Positions 16,822 through 26,718 of a stretch of DNA of 64,000 bases are shown piece by piece. The stretch's first letter is position 1. Every line of letters starts with the position of its first letter. The position numbers and the translations under genes were made by a program. Source of the DNA: Nitrospira sp. (lineage in GTDB: Bacteria > Nitrospirota > Nitrospiria > Nitrospirales > Nitrospiraceae); assembly GCA_029881435.1 (NCBI GenBank), contig JAOUMR010000002.1, positions 16,094 through 80,093 on the forward strand, written 5' to 3'. The notes under the pieces were generated by a model. That model made no database searches. It saw only the letters and a list, made by a program, of their open reading frames with translations, and was not told the origin of the DNA.

Positions 16822-18615
16822 ATGATAATCTTGCGATGGCGTAGCCTATTCTTTGCGACAGCATTCTTGTTCCCAATCCTCTTTCAGACTCCAGATGCTC
16901 AAGCCAAGTCAGGGAATGGTCATGAGAATGGTTACGAAAACGACCGCGAGGATGATCGTGGCCATGGCCGCAGTCATAATCGCCAGATCCGCTACGAGCT
17001 GTGGGGCAGCGACCAGTCCAACTCCGTTGCCGGCCAGACCGGCCTCGGCCTGAACGGCAGCTTCGTCTGGATCTGGCACAGCGACGACGTGGCGAAACAG
17101 ATCACGGGGGGCCCGGCGGCCCAACCTCTTCCCTGCGCCGGAACCGGCGCGCCGTGCGACACGAACCTCGTGTTCCCAGCGGCCCTCGCCGAATACGACG
17201 AGTTCAACAATCCGACCGGGAGCACCCGCCCAGTCACTGGACGCCTGCATTCGTCGTTCATCGACCCCCAGCACAAATACGCGCTGCTGAGCTTCTTTGC
17301 GCCCGGCGGCGGGATGATCGGGGTCATGGATGCCGAGACCAAGGAGGGGATTGCCCTGTTCCGGGCGACTCAGACCGGCACGGGTCGCACTAACCACATG
17401 AGCTTCTGGCGGTTCGACGGGCTAGCCATCCTCGTGTGCAACCTCGACGGCCGAATCGTCGAGCGGATCGACGTCACGCGTGACGCAAACGGCAAAATCA
17501 TCGGATTGATCTACAACATTCCCGCTGCGCTCGGCGTCGGCAAGGGCCAGGCCACGGTGGTGCCGCCACGCGCGTACCTCGGCAACAACGCCATCAACCA
17601 CCCGCTGATCGGCAGCATTCAACATGGATCCCCCGACTTCGCCGACCTGACTCCAAATGGGTTCTGCAAGGAGAACGGCTGCGCTGCGGGTCCGAACGGG
17701 TCCGCTGGCGGCAGGCCGAACACGGCAATCCTTTGCCCCATCCCGGCCTACGACAACTCCCTCATCTACGTGACCCTGGCCGGAGGCGGCCTGCTAGTGG
17801 TCGATTCGGCGGTCACTCCAATGGCGATCGTGGGCGAGTACGGCAACCTGCTAATCAACGGCGCGGGCTGCGCCGGTGCCCAGGCCAATGGCCTCATCCA
17901 CCTCGACGCGGGTGTTGCGGCTTCGGCGGCAGGGGCTACCCACTCGACGTTTACCGTATATACGCTGAAACACGCGAGCTTCCCGTTCGCGCCTGGGCAC
18001 AACGCGGAGAACGTGCCCACCCCCGATGTCGCCTTCAAGGACACTACCAACACCGACAGCAATGGCAAGATCGGCGGGATAGCTCCAAATATGACCGGCC
18101 AGCTACCGGGCGTCACGACCCGGCGCGACGCCCACGGCGTGGTGGCCACGCTTGACGAACGATACGTCCACACCGGCGACCGGATCCGCAACAACGTCGA
18201 GGTGGTCAAAACGATGGGCAAGTCCAAGAACAAGGAGACCTATGACCTCACGTCGGCCAACGGCAATGGGAGCGGTATCGGCCCCTGCGCCGCCGCCAGC
18301 GTCCAGGACGACCCCGGGATGCCCCGGAACGACCCGGCACCTGACCTGATGTCCCGCAGCCCCAACGACGACTATCTGTTCATCGCGCTCCGCGGGCCCG
18401 CACCGATCACTGCCAACCACGCTGCGCAGGGCAGCTGCCCAGGCGTGGGCGTGGTCCGGCTCGAGCAAGGGGGTAAGAGCGGCCAACTCATCACCGTCCT
18501 GCGGGCCACCAACACCATCGACACCGCGCCAGCCGGCGCGCCACCGGGCGGCCACGCCTACACCGGGCAGGAGCGGGCTGACATGCATTTCGTGGACGTG
18601 CGGATTATTGACTAG
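16822..18615 (+). CDS. secreted protein of unknown function, propeller-like, GC-rich body
   Basis: A 597-residue protein. A signal peptide (FFATAFLFPILFQTPDAQAK) is followed by a linker rich in Gly, Asn, Asp, Glu and His (about 30-55). From about base 16985 the DNA becomes distinctly more GC-rich, with mostly G/C third positions, unlike its neighbours. The body has repeated strand-turn segments (MIGVMDAETKEGIALF, GRIVERIDVTRDANGKI, IYVTLAGGGLLVVDSAV) that suggest a beta-propeller, plus several cysteine pairs. I cannot name an enzyme. The composition suggests that the body was acquired from a high-GC donor. Confidence 0.65.
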   Translation: MIILRWRSLFFATAFLFPILFQTPDAQAKSGNGHENGYENDREDDRGHGRSHNRQIRYELWGSDQSNSVAGQTGLGLNGSFVWIWHSDDVAKQITGGPAAQPLPCAGTGAPCDTNLVFPAALAEYDEFNNPTGSTRPVTGRLHSSFIDPQHKYALLSFFAPGGGMIGVMDAETKEGIALFRATQTGTGRTNHMSFWRFDGLAILVCNLDGRIVERIDVTRDANGKIIGLIYNIPAALGVGKGQATVVPPRAYLGNNAINHPLIGSIQHGSPDFADLTPNGFCKENGCAAGPNGSAGGRPNTAILCPIPAYDNSLIYVTLAGGGLLVVDSAVTPMAIVGEYGNLLINGAGCAGAQANGLIHLDAGVAASAAGATHSTFTVYTLKHASFPFAPGHNAENVPTPDVAFKDTTNTDSNGKIGGIAPNMTGQLPGVTTRRDAHGVVATLDERYVHTGDRIRNNVEVVKTMGKSKNKETYDLTSANGNGSGIGPCAAASVQDDPGMPRNDPAPDLMSRSPNDDYLFIALRGPAPITANHAAQGSCPGVGVVRLEQGGKSGQLITVLRATNTIDTAPAGAPPGGHAYTGQERADMHFVDVRIID

Positions 18616-18927
18616 GGGGTCGGCTCACTCCGATCTAATTCGCGCGATCATATCGCAGGACTTGACGCTGCGCTTCGAAATGAGTCCGTGGCCTTCTGAG
18701 TGCCATGGGAAAGTTCTGGGGTCGGATGTTGTTCTGTGCATCACCAAATACCGAACCCAGGTGGTCACCAAACGGGCGAGTCGATCAACGCTTCGGCATG
18801 GCTTAGCACAGGTGGCATCACGAGCAACTCCCGTGCAGATGCCATAGACCAGGGTTAACGCACAAGAGCTGACAGGGTTGCTGCGAGCGAGCGCTTGAGG
18901 GGTCTATAATGTCGAGGAGCGTTTCTT
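18616..18927. other. spacer, nothing recognised
   Basis: About 310 bases between the secreted-protein gene and the convergent PilZ gene. I see no credible frame, tRNA-like fold or strong hairpin with a T-run. Confidence 0.45.
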
Positions 18928-19296
18928 TTAAGGCCTGACCTTCATGATCAAGTTCCTCAGCCGTTCTCGCTGGGCCAGGCGAATGCTGGTGAACTCCAGG
19001 CCAAATTGCTTGCCGTCGATCCACCGAACAATGGCCTGGTCGATTCGGAGGGGCCACTTAAAGTCCGAAAGAAACAGCGACAGCTTCAACACCATCCCGA
19101 TCTTGACCTCAACCGATGATTCGACCCTACAGCCATTCGTCGACACATCAAGCACAGCTGCTTCACCCTCAAAGTCGTCATCGCCGAAGAAAAACATGCG
19201 GCAGGAATGGGCAATTCGTCTGCCGCGTCGGTCTAGCAGGTCTGCTGTAGTCTTCTGAGGATCAGGCGGGCGCTTGCTCGATGGTCTTGGTGTCAT
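18928..19296 (-). CDS. PilZ domain protein (c-di-GMP receptor-like)
   Basis: A 122-residue stand-alone PilZ domain with an intact binding signature: R23-xxx-R27 (in DRRGRRIAH) and D50-V-S52-T-N-G55. The end (AIVRWIDGKQFGLEFTSIRL) parallels the PilZ protein at 6623-6985, so they are likely paralogues. It is convergent with the upstream secreted gene and divergent from the aminotransferase. The partner is not identified. Confidence 0.83.
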   Translation of the reverse strand: MTPRPSSKRPPDPQKTTADLLDRRGRRIAHSCRMFFFGDDDFEGEAAVLDVSTNGCRVESSVEVKIGMVLKLSLFLSDFKWPLRIDQAIVRWIDGKQFGLEFTSIRLAQRERLRNLIMKVRP

Positions 19297-19540
19297 CCTC
19301 CTGATCCTTTCTCTGGAAGCACAACAGAACCGAATGTGTACCGCCTCAGTTGTACCACTAAACCATTCATCGTAAGGTTGCCTGCGTATAGTCTAAGCGA
19401 TGAGGTTATCCCGGCAAAGAGAACTGTGCTTTTGTACAGAACAGACATGAGCCCTTGTCTATCAGGAATCTGGAACATGATGCGGCTTGACGAAGGGCGA
19501 GCGCTCTGCGACAAAGGAGCCTCGCAAGGAGGAATACATC

Positions 19541-20701
19541 GTGACACGAGCGGTCAGTCGACGGATGGCGGATCTCGCGCAATCCGAAATTCGTGCGATG
19601 ACACAGGCGTGCGTGGATCTGAAGGGTCTCAATATGGCACAAGGAGTCTGTGATACGCCGGTACCACCAATTGTCCTTGAAGGCGCCGAGCAGGCGATCA
19701 GAGACGGGTACAATGTCTACACCCGTTTCGATGGGCTACCAGAGTTACGGCAAGCTATTGCCACTAAGCTTGCGCAGTATAATGGGATTCACGCCGATCC
19801 TGAAGCGGAAGTGACGGTCAGCGCTGGAGCGACGGGTGCCTTTCACTGTGCCTGTGCAGCCCTACTCAATCCAGGCGATGAAGTCATCCTGTTCGAGCCT
19901 TATTATCAGTACCATATCAGCGCTCTTGCCGCTGTTGATGCCGTTCCCGTGGTTATTCAGATGCAGCCACCAGCCTGGACCTATTCCCTGGCTCAGCTTG
20001 AACAAGTCGTGACCAAGAAAACCAAGGCGATCATCGTCAATTCGCCGGGTAATCCCTCCGGCAAGGTGTTGAGCCGCCTAGAGGTGGAGACACTCGCCGA
20101 GTTCGCCTGTCGACACGATTTGTTCGTCTTTACAGATGAGATCTACGAATACTTTCTCTATGACGGGCGAACCCATGTGAGCATGGCGACGTTGCCGGAC
20201 ATGGCTGAGCGCACGATCACCATCGGCGGATATTCTAAGACGTTCAGTGTGACGGGCTGGCGGATCGGATACAGTGTGGCCGCCAAGCCATGGGCAGGCG
20301 CTATTGGCGCGATGAACGATCTCCTCTACGTCTGCGCTCCAGGGCCACTCCAGATCGGGGTGGCCTGTGGCATCAGGAAACTTCCCGACAGTTTCTATAC
20401 GAACTTGGCTCGCGACTATCAAGACAAGCGGAACCGGTTCTGCAGCGGGCTGGCCAGCGCGGGGCTGACTCCGTCGATCCCACAAGGAGCCTATTACGTG
20501 CTGGCCGACGTTTCTCGACTTCCAGGCAACTCAGGGAAAGCTCGCGCCATGTATCTGCTGGAAAGAACCGGTGTCGCAGGTGTGCCGGGAGAAGCTTTTT
20601 TCTCCGGCAATGCCGGAGCCAACTACATTCGCTTCAGCTACGCAAAGACAGACTCGGACCTTGCGGAAGCTTGTCGCCGATTCGCCCAGGTCCATTTCTA
20701 A
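19541..20701 (+). CDS. class I/II PLP-dependent aminotransferase
   Basis: A 386-residue fold-type I aminotransferase. The PLP lysine is K233 in YSKTFSVTGWRIGY; NSPGNPSGKV and the C-terminal NYIRFSYAK carry the usual substrate-binding Asn and Arg. I place the start at GTG 19541 because AAGGAGGA (19526-19533) sits seven bases before it; the frame is open for 18 codons upstream. The specificity (aspartate, aromatic or branched-chain) cannot be fixed from the sequence. A different member of the family (alaC-like) is at 51891. Confidence 0.85.
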   Translation: MTRAVSRRMADLAQSEIRAMTQACVDLKGLNMAQGVCDTPVPPIVLEGAEQAIRDGYNVYTRFDGLPELRQAIATKLAQYNGIHADPEAEVTVSAGATGAFHCACAALLNPGDEVILFEPYYQYHISALAAVDAVPVVIQMQPPAWTYSLAQLEQVVTKKTKAIIVNSPGNPSGKVLSRLEVETLAEFACRHDLFVFTDEIYEYFLYDGRTHVSMATLPDMAERTITIGGYSKTFSVTGWRIGYSVAAKPWAGAIGAMNDLLYVCAPGPLQIGVACGIRKLPDSFYTNLARDYQDKRNRFCSGLASAGLTPSIPQGAYYVLADVSRLPGNSGKARAMYLLERTGVAGVPGEAFFSGNAGANYIRFSYAKTDSDLAEACRRFAQVHF

Positions 20702-20766
20702 CATCCAACACATCACGCCTGGCTCGTACTTGCCACGAGAAAGTACCCATGGTATGAAGTTCGACC

Positions 20767-21217
20767 ATGCATGTGCGCCTCATGTCCATGTGTGCGATTG
20801 CTGCGGCACTGACGTTTACGGGATGTGGTCACCAGACACAGGGGCGTGTCTCTATCCCGTCCGATCTTCCCGCCGGTGATCGCTCCATTCTGGAAGGGGG
20901 AATGGGAATACGAAGACGGCGGTGCGGTCGTTCTCCGACTGGATGAACAAGGCAACGGAACTTATGCCTATAAGGATGGGCGATTCGAAACGCGACAATT
21001 CGACGGCAAAACGTGGGTCGGTAAATGGTATCAAAAAGAAAATGATCGGGAGGGCGGGTTCCTCGTACAGCTCTCTTCTGACTCTGCTGAAGGTGAAGGC
21101 AGGTGGTGGTACGACCGCATCGGTCCCAATGCCTCCCCATTCGAGAAAGGCGGCACATTCCATCTAAGTAGGAAAACCTCCGTCACCAGTCTTCGTGATA
21201 CGCCTCCTCCGCCGTGA
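20767..21217 (+). pseudogene. lipoprotein gene split by an apparent frameshift
   Basis: From ATG 20767 one frame gives a typical lipoprotein signal (CAIAAALTFTGCGHQ, Cys20 in TGC) and continues to about residue 40, then hits a stop at 20944. The next frame, open to 21217, begins to look like a protein just where the first fails: APFWKGEWEYEDGG, FDGKTWVGKWYQKE, GEGRWWYDRIGP. Removing one base near 20880 would join them into a lipoprotein of about 150 residues. The downstream part alone has only a GTG and no signal. This may be a true mutation or a sequencing error. No family is recognised. Confidence 0.55.
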
Positions 21218-21234
21218 CTCAACACTGTCAGCCG

Positions 21235-22041
21235 TTACTCCACACGATCCATCCCCACCTGGGTTAGGAGTGTGAGTCGTTGCCCCAGGGATTCGGGACA
21301 TCGCGCACTAATGGCAATCGTCCCCTGATAGCGAGGCTTGGCCTGGTTGAAGGTGAGGGCTCGTCCACTCCCATCGCAGACACTACCACCACTCTCCTCG
21401 ATGAGGAGCGCTCCGGCCGCGACATCCCACTCATTTTCCGGTTCAAGTGTGGCGAGCCCCTGAATGTGGCCGCCGGCAGTCAAGGCAAGCGCCCATGCGA
21501 TCGACCGCATCGGACGGATGCCCACCATCCCATCAAGCGGCGGAAAGCGACCTATCTGTTGTTCCCATGGGCTCATGGCAATGACCGACTTCTGATCACC
21601 GTGGATCGCAGGTGGTGTGACCGATTCGGCATTGAGGTAAAGGCCGCCGCCTCGGATCGCTGTGTACAGCTCATCCACTGAAGGGTTAAAGATGGCCGCT
21701 ACGATAGGTCGGCCCCGCTCAATAAGGGCCACAGAAATACAAAACTCAGGTTCGCCCTTGATGAACGCCTTAGTCCCATCTATTGGATCTACCACCCAAA
21801 CTCGAGTCCGCTGAAGTCGGTCGAGATCGTCCGGCGACTCTTCTGATAACCATCCATCGTCAGGAAACGCTGATTGGAGCTGTGCTTGGAGAATCTGATT
21901 CACGGCCAGATCGGCGGAGGTGACCGGAGAATGGTCAGCCTTTTGCACCGTGTCGAACCCATCGACGGCCATACGCAAGGCCTCTTTACCAGCCGCTCGA
22001 ATCGCCACGGTAAGGACGTCGAGTTCGTCATGCCATAGCAT
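21235..22041 (-). CDS. cysQ: 3'(2'),5'-bisphosphate nucleotidase / inositol monophosphatase family (CysQ-like)
   Basis: A 268-residue member of the lithium-sensitive phosphatase family. The metal-binding residues appear as E67-E68 in LSEES, D85-P-I-D88-G-T-K-A-F, and the late NEWDVAAGALL. TKAF and the length favour CysQ, which hydrolyses PAP to AMP in sulfate assimilation, over inositol monophosphatase. I chose ATG 22041; the frame extends upstream without family-like content. Divergent corA begins 93 bases away. Confidence 0.8.
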   Translation of the reverse strand: MLWHDELDVLTVAIRAAGKEALRMAVDGFDTVQKADHSPVTSADLAVNQILQAQLQSAFPDDGWLSEESPDDLDRLQRTRVWVVDPIDGTKAFIKGEPEFCISVALIERGRPIVAAIFNPSVDELYTAIRGGGLYLNAESVTPPAIHGDQKSVIAMSPWEQQIGRFPPLDGMVGIRPMRSIAWALALTAGGHIQGLATLEPENEWDVAAGALLIEESGGSVCDGSGRALTFNQAKPRYQGTIAISARCPESLGQRLTLLTQVGMDRVE

Positions 22042-22134
22042 GGAAGCAGAGTAGCAAGCCTGGAGGCAGAAGAAAAGGAATGTTCGCCTCGTGAACTTGA
22101 CCTGGATGGCGAATCTGCGTACAAGCACCATACG

Positions 22135-23190
22135 ATGAAACTCATGCAGAAACGCTCAAAGAAGAAGGGATTGTCCCCTGGTACGCTTGTCCACATCGGT
22201 GAGAAGCGAACAGAGGCTGTCACAGTTACCCTCTTTAACTACTCCAGTTCCCACTGTGATGAACACCCCATCCACGATGTGAACGAGCTTCGACCGCCGT
22301 CGGACGAAACGGTGACCTGGGTGGATGTTGACGGAGTGCACAAGACCGATGTGTTGGAAGCATTCGGAAAACACTTCGGTCTCCACCCGCTACTACTGGA
22401 AGACATTGCCAATACTGATCAGCGGCCCAAGCTTGACGATTACGACACATATCTCTTTCTCGTCATGAAGATGCTCACGGCTTCAGACCGGGGCGACATA
22501 GTTGTCGAACAAGTCAGTTTCGTCCTGGGGCGAAATTATGTTCTCTCGTTTCAGGAGAACGGAACCGATGTGTTCCAGTCTGTCCGGGATCGACTCCGAG
22601 TTGGGAAAGGACGCCTTCGACAAAACGGATCGGACTATCTCGTGTATGCCCTTATTGATGCCGTTGTGGACCACTATTTCGAAGTCCTGGAAATGTTGGG
22701 CGAGCGGATTGAATCGATGCAAGAGCGCGTGATGGCCGATCCTAGGCCGGAGACGCTCAAGGACATTCATGCATTGAAACGCCAGCTCTTGTTCGTGCGG
22801 CGAGCTGTGTGGCCCTTGCGAGAGGCGATCAATAACCTGTCACGGTCGGAATGCCCCTTCTTACATGAGCCGACGAAGGTCTTTTTTCGAGACGTCTACG
22901 ATCATGTGGTGCAGATCGTGGACACCATCGAGACGTTGCGAGAAATGGTCTCGGCGAGTCTCGATATTTATCTATCCAGCGTGAGTTACCGTCTGAATTC
23001 CGTCATGCGAGTATTGACGGTGATCACCACGATTTTCATGCCTCTGAGTTTTATTGCCGGTATCTATGGGATGAATTTCGAATACATGCCTGAGCTGAAA
23101 TGGCCTTGGGGGTACCCGATGGCCCTCGGGGTCATGGGACTTGTGGCGGCAACCATGCTCCTGGGATTTCGCTGGAAAAAATGGCTCTAG
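22135..23190 (+). CDS. corA: CorA-type magnesium/cobalt channel
   Basis: A 351-residue CorA. The C-terminus has two membrane helices, the first ending in the ion-selectivity motif G312-M-N314 (FIAGIYGMNFEYMP), the second GVMGLVAATMLLGF. The N-terminal 240 residues form the soluble alpha/beta funnel and long stalk helix. The homopentamer imports Mg2+ across the inner membrane. ATG 22135 is used; a second ATG lies three codons later. Confidence 0.93.
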   Translation: MKLMQKRSKKKGLSPGTLVHIGEKRTEAVTVTLFNYSSSHCDEHPIHDVNELRPPSDETVTWVDVDGVHKTDVLEAFGKHFGLHPLLLEDIANTDQRPKLDDYDTYLFLVMKMLTASDRGDIVVEQVSFVLGRNYVLSFQENGTDVFQSVRDRLRVGKGRLRQNGSDYLVYALIDAVVDHYFEVLEMLGERIESMQERVMADPRPETLKDIHALKRQLLFVRRAVWPLREAINNLSRSECPFLHEPTKVFFRDVYDHVVQIVDTIETLREMVSASLDIYLSSVSYRLNSVMRVLTVITTIFMPLSFIAGIYGMNFEYMPELKWPWGYPMALGVMGLVAATMLLGFRWKKWL

Positions 23191-23348
23191 CCGAGTAATC
23201 AGGGCCCTGTTCTTGACCGTCTACCCTGTCCACGAAATGGACCATGTCGCCAAAACAGTTGGTCGGAATGTAGCGGTACTGCTTAGAATGCCGATGACGT
23301 GCTTTCCCAACACTCATGGCAGTTGAGTGGCCACCGTATCGTCCCAGG

Positions 23349-23969
23349 CTATGAGCGATCAGTAAAGAGCCAAGGAGCTTCAGCCTTTCGGCGAGTTTCA
23401 TAGGCCGTGATCGCGCTCTCATGCTGGAGAGTGAGGCCGATGGCGTCAAGCCCTCGATACAGGCAATCTTTACGAAATGGGTCAATCTCGAATCGATACG
23501 TGACTTCCTGGGGTGAGGTTACTGTTTGACGATCCAGGTCTACGGTGAGCCGATATCCTTGGGTGGCGACCGCCTCTTTCAAGAGCACGAGCACGTCCTC
23601 CCCTTTCAATACCACTGGGAGGATTCCGTTCTGAAAGCAATTGTTATAGAAAATATCAGCAAAGCTTGGGGCGATTAGACAGCGGAATCCCTGATCCAAC
23701 AAAGCCCATGGTGCATGTTCACGGGATGAGCCGCAGCCGAAGTTGTCCCGAGTCACGAGGATGGTTGCCTCCTGATACCGAGGCTGGTTCAAGAAGAACG
23801 ATGGATCGGGAGAACCATCCGGCAGTTTCCGCCAATCGAAAAATAGGCCCTCACGCAAGCCTGTGCGCTTGATGGTTTTCAGAAACTGCTTCGGAATCAC
23901 CTGGTCGGTGTCGACGTTGACACGATCCAATGGAGCAACAAGCCCGGTCAGTATCGTGAAAGGTTGCAT
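23349..23969 (-). CDS. leuD: 3-isopropylmalate dehydratase small subunit LeuD
   Basis: A 206-residue aconitase swivel domain ([20 protein letters not shown], then [20 protein letters not shown]). It pairs with LeuC to isomerise 2-isopropylmalate to 3-isopropylmalate in leucine synthesis. The gene starts 54 bases after the leuC stop on the same strand, so the two should be cotranscribed. Length is normal. leuA and leuB are not in the window. Confidence 0.95.
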   Translation of the reverse strand: MQPFTILTGLVAPLDRVNVDTDQVIPKQFLKTIKRTGLREGLFFDWRKLPDGSPDPSFFLNQPRYQEATILVTRDNFGCGSSREHAPWALLDQGFRCLIAPSFADIFYNNCFQNGILPVVLKGEDVLVLLKEAVATQGYRLTVDLDRQTVTSPQEVTYRFEIDPFRKDCLYRGLDAIGLTLQHESAITAYETRRKAEAPWLFTDRS

Positions 23970-24023
23970 GTTGTGTATTTCCTTATATCGATAGACAAAT
24001 GCGCAGTGGAAACTTTTGAAGGA

Positions 24024-25427
24024 TCAAGACCAGTGTCTGATATCGACAAAATGGCCTTCAATCGCTGCAGCGACCGCCATGGCCGGTGACACCAAATGAG
24101 TTCGGCCCCCTGCCCCCTGTCGGCCTTCGAAATTGCGATTGCTCGTAGAGGCACAGCGCTCGCCGGGCTTTAGCACATCGGCATTCATCGCCAGGCACAT
24201 GCTGCATCCCGCCTCCCGCCACTCAAACCCCGCTTCACGAAACACGTGATCAAGCCCCTCTGTCTCTGCCTGCTGTTTAACGAGACCCGATCCAGGCACC
24301 ACCATGGCCTGCACAGTCTTCGAGACTTTCTTCCCCTTCGCGAAGCTCGCAGCAAGGCGAAGATCTTCAATTCGAGAATTGGTGCAGGAGCCGATGAACA
24401 CTTTATCAATCTTGATATCGGTGATCGGCATATTTGGGGAAAGTCCCATATAGGATAAAGCCCGTTCGGTGGAGTCCCTCAATTTCTCATCAGCCATCGC
24501 TCGTGGATCTGGTACCTGTTCATCTACACCGCTGACCATCCCCGGACTCGTTCCCCAGCTGACCTGCGGGGCGATGCGTTCGGCCTGAAGGGTGACGGTT
24601 GCATCATACGTGGCATCACGATCAGTCTTGAGGTCTTGCCATGCCTGGACGGCTCGTTCAAATAGGTCTCCCTTTGGAGCGAGTGGACGCCCTTTGATAT
24701 AAGCAATTGTCTTGTCATCGGGCGCAACCATGCCAGCACGGGCACCGCCCTCGATTGACATGTTGCAGAGGGTCATGCGACCTTCCATGCTCAGGGAGCG
24801 AATCGCATCCCCGGTGTACTCAATCACATAGCCGGTTCCACCCGCCGTCCCGATCTTTCCTATGATCGCTAGAATAATGTCCTTGGCTGAACAACGGTCT
24901 GAAAGCACTCCATCGACCCGGATTTCCATTGTCTTTGGCCGCTTTTGCACCAAACATTGAGTGGCCAATACATGTTCCACTTCACTGGTCCCGATTCCGA
25001 ATGCCAAGGCGCCAAACGCTCCATGGGTGGATGTGTGCGAATCACCGCACACGATCGTGGTACCGGGCAGGGTAAATCCCTGTTCAGGTCCGATGACGTG
25101 CACGATGCCCTGGCGGATGTCGCTCATGGTGAACAAAGGAATCCCAAAATGTGTGCAGTTATCTTCCAGCGTTTGAATCTGAAGCGCGCTGACTTGATCC
25201 ATAATTCCTAGACGGCGGTCTGTGGTCGGAACATTGTGATCCGGCACAGCGAGTGTGGCTGTCGGTCGTCGTGGGTGCCGTCGAGCGAGCCGCAGCCCTT
25301 CAAACGCTTGCGGGGAAGTCACTTCATGCACTAACTGGCGATCGATATAAAGCAACGTCGTCCCATCGGATTCAGCACGAACGACGTGCGAGTCCCAAAT
25401 CTTATCAAACAATGTTTTGGCGGCCAT
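24024..25427 (-). CDS. leuC: 3-isopropylmalate dehydratase large subunit LeuC
   Basis: A 467-residue aconitase-family protein. Cluster-binding cysteines are in [12 protein letters not shown] and in GCSMCLAMN, and [20 protein letters not shown] is present. It carries the [4Fe-4S] active site of the leucine-pathway isomerase with LeuD. I chose ATG 25427, preceded by AGGAG, over a longer open frame. A good -10 (TATAAT) lies about 40 bases upstream. Confidence 0.96.
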   Translation of the reverse strand: MAAKTLFDKIWDSHVVRAESDGTTLLYIDRQLVHEVTSPQAFEGLRLARRHPRRPTATLAVPDHNVPTTDRRLGIMDQVSALQIQTLEDNCTHFGIPLFTMSDIRQGIVHVIGPEQGFTLPGTTIVCGDSHTSTHGAFGALAFGIGTSEVEHVLATQCLVQKRPKTMEIRVDGVLSDRCSAKDIILAIIGKIGTAGGTGYVIEYTGDAIRSLSMEGRMTLCNMSIEGGARAGMVAPDDKTIAYIKGRPLAPKGDLFERAVQAWQDLKTDRDATYDATVTLQAERIAPQVSWGTSPGMVSGVDEQVPDPRAMADEKLRDSTERALSYMGLSPNMPITDIKIDKVFIGSCTNSRIEDLRLAASFAKGKKVSKTVQAMVVPGSGLVKQQAETEGLDHVFREAGFEWREAGCSMCLAMNADVLKPGERCASTSNRNFEGRQGAGGRTHLVSPAMAVAAAIEGHFVDIRHWS

Positions 25428-25463
25428 CACAACTCCTGCAAGTTTTTGTAATAGTGAGGGTAC

Positions 25464-25494
25464 ATTATACAGAGAAGAGCCATGCGGTTGACAA
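25464..25494 (-). promoter_or_regulatory. candidate sigma-70 promoter for leuCD
   Basis: On the minus strand, TATAAT (25469-25464) is preceded by TTGTCA (25494-25489) with a 19-base spacer, slightly longer than ideal. The -10 is a perfect consensus and lies 37 bases upstream of the leuC start. No leader peptide or T-box-like structure is evident. Confidence 0.45.
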
Positions 25495-25544
25495 GGCGTC
25501 TGTGAGCCTTGTCCCGTCTTGCAAGACGTGCTACCACAACGCGC

Positions 25545-26015
25545 ATGAGTCCCATACAGTGGAACCAATCCCATATCCTCCAGTGGAGTCAGCGACTACT
25601 GGACAGCTATTGTCGTTGGACAGGACGAGAACTGATCGAACGAACAGGTGATACGACCCAGCAAGCACGCGTGCTGTTCGACGCCTCCTTTGTCGTCGTC
25701 TCGCATGGGGTAGAGCCCGATCCGATCTTGAACTACGGGAACCAAACGGCGTTAGATCTGTGGGAGCTCTCCTGGGATCAATTCATTAAGACGCCATCGC
25801 GACTCACAGCCGAGCCAGATGACCGGGCCGAGCGCAGACGTATGTTGGAGCAGGCGAGGGTGAATGGCTACTTTGATGGATATCGTGGGGTCAGAATTTC
25901 TTCGACGGGCCGACGTTTTCTCGTTGAGCAGGCATTAATCTGGACCGTTATCGATTTGGCTCGAAAACCAATTGGTCAGGCAGCGACTTTCTCACATTGG
26001 TCAATGGCAGAGTGA
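25545..26015 (+). CDS. MEKHLA-domain protein
   Basis: A 156-residue protein matching the MEKHLA domain, a PAS-related small-molecule sensor fold: [40 protein letters not shown], then [25 protein letters not shown] and [10 protein letters not shown] chose ATG 25545, where family similarity begins. Elsewhere the domain is stand-alone or attached to plant HD-ZIP factors; its bacterial role is unknown. It ends two bases before the convergent bcsS gene stop. Confidence 0.8.
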   Translation: MSPIQWNQSHILQWSQRLLDSYCRWTGRELIERTGDTTQQARVLFDASFVVVSHGVEPDPILNYGNQTALDLWELSWDQFIKTPSRLTAEPDDRAERRRMLEQARVNGYFDGYRGVRISSTGRRFLVEQALIWTVIDLARKPIGQAATFSHWSMAE

Positions 26016-26016
26016 G

Positions 26017-26718
26017 TTAAAAGGGAAAATACACTTCGACTCCGCCATATCCACCACTATGGAAAGAGGTGCTATTCTGGTACCCGCCTTTGACCAGAAA
26101 GAAAACCTTACTGATCGGCACCTCCAAAATTGGTCCTGTCTGTACCGCACGAAATTCGCCATTACCCATGCCGGCAATATCCCACCCTGCATAGAGGGGA
26201 CAGCAACCTCGATCGGGCTTGTACGCCAGCAATTTCCCACGCAGACGGCCCCAGAAAAAATTGTCGAGGTCAGCATAGGATCCTATCGCATGGAGGCTGC
26301 CTTTCTCATGCCAGTACAGTGCTTCAATTTGCCCGAAGACTCCGACCTGATGATCAATCTTCGAACTTGTATTCAACCGGTCTTCCTCGATTCGTCGCAG
26401 TTGCGGACCCGCAAGTGCCATGAAAGTCCACTTGCCGAGTGTCTGTGAAATCCCGAGGGACGGGACGACGAACTGCACATTGGCATCCAGCAGTTGCCCA
26501 TTGCTTTTGAAGCTATATCCAAGACCAGCTGTCATTGCCTGTGCAAAAATGGTTGTCCCGCCTGACATCAGCAAGATCGGCGTCCGCACGCCCAAATAAC
26601 CGAAATATTGACTCTTATTGTCAATCTGAAATCCGGTGAACACATCACCTGCCTGTGCACGACCCGGTAGGATCGTCAGGACAAGTGTTGCCAGTAGGAG
26701 TGACATATATCGCGCCAT
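26017..26718 (-). CDS. bcsS: BcsS-like outer-membrane protein of cellulose synthesis
   Basis: A 233-residue protein starting at ATG 26718 with a signal peptide (YMSLLLATLVLTILPGRAQA). The mature part begins VFTGFQIDNKSQYFGYLGVR and ends GGYGGVEVYFPF, with a C-terminal aromatic Phe and alternating strands, as in outer-membrane beta-barrels. The pattern fits the BcsS family, and a cellulose synthase lies upstream on the same strand, 511 bases away. The function in export or assembly is inferred. Confidence 0.65.
   Translation of the reverse strand: MARYMSLLLATLVLTILPGRAQAGDVFTGFQIDNKSQYFGYLGVRTPILLMSGGTTIFAQAMTAGLGYSFKSNGQLLDANVQFVVPSLGISQTLGKWTFMALAGPQLRRIEEDRLNTSSKIDHQVGVFGQIEALYWHEKGSLHAIGSYADLDNFFWGRLRGKLLAYKPDRGCCPLYAGWDIAGMGNGEFRAVQTGPILEVPISKVFFLVKGGYQNSTSFHSGGYGGVEVYFPF

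Noticed and set aside
25428..25544. A leucine leader peptide or T-box upstream of leuCD
   Set aside because: No Leu-rich short frame and no specifier/terminator stems are visible; only a simple promoter is supported.
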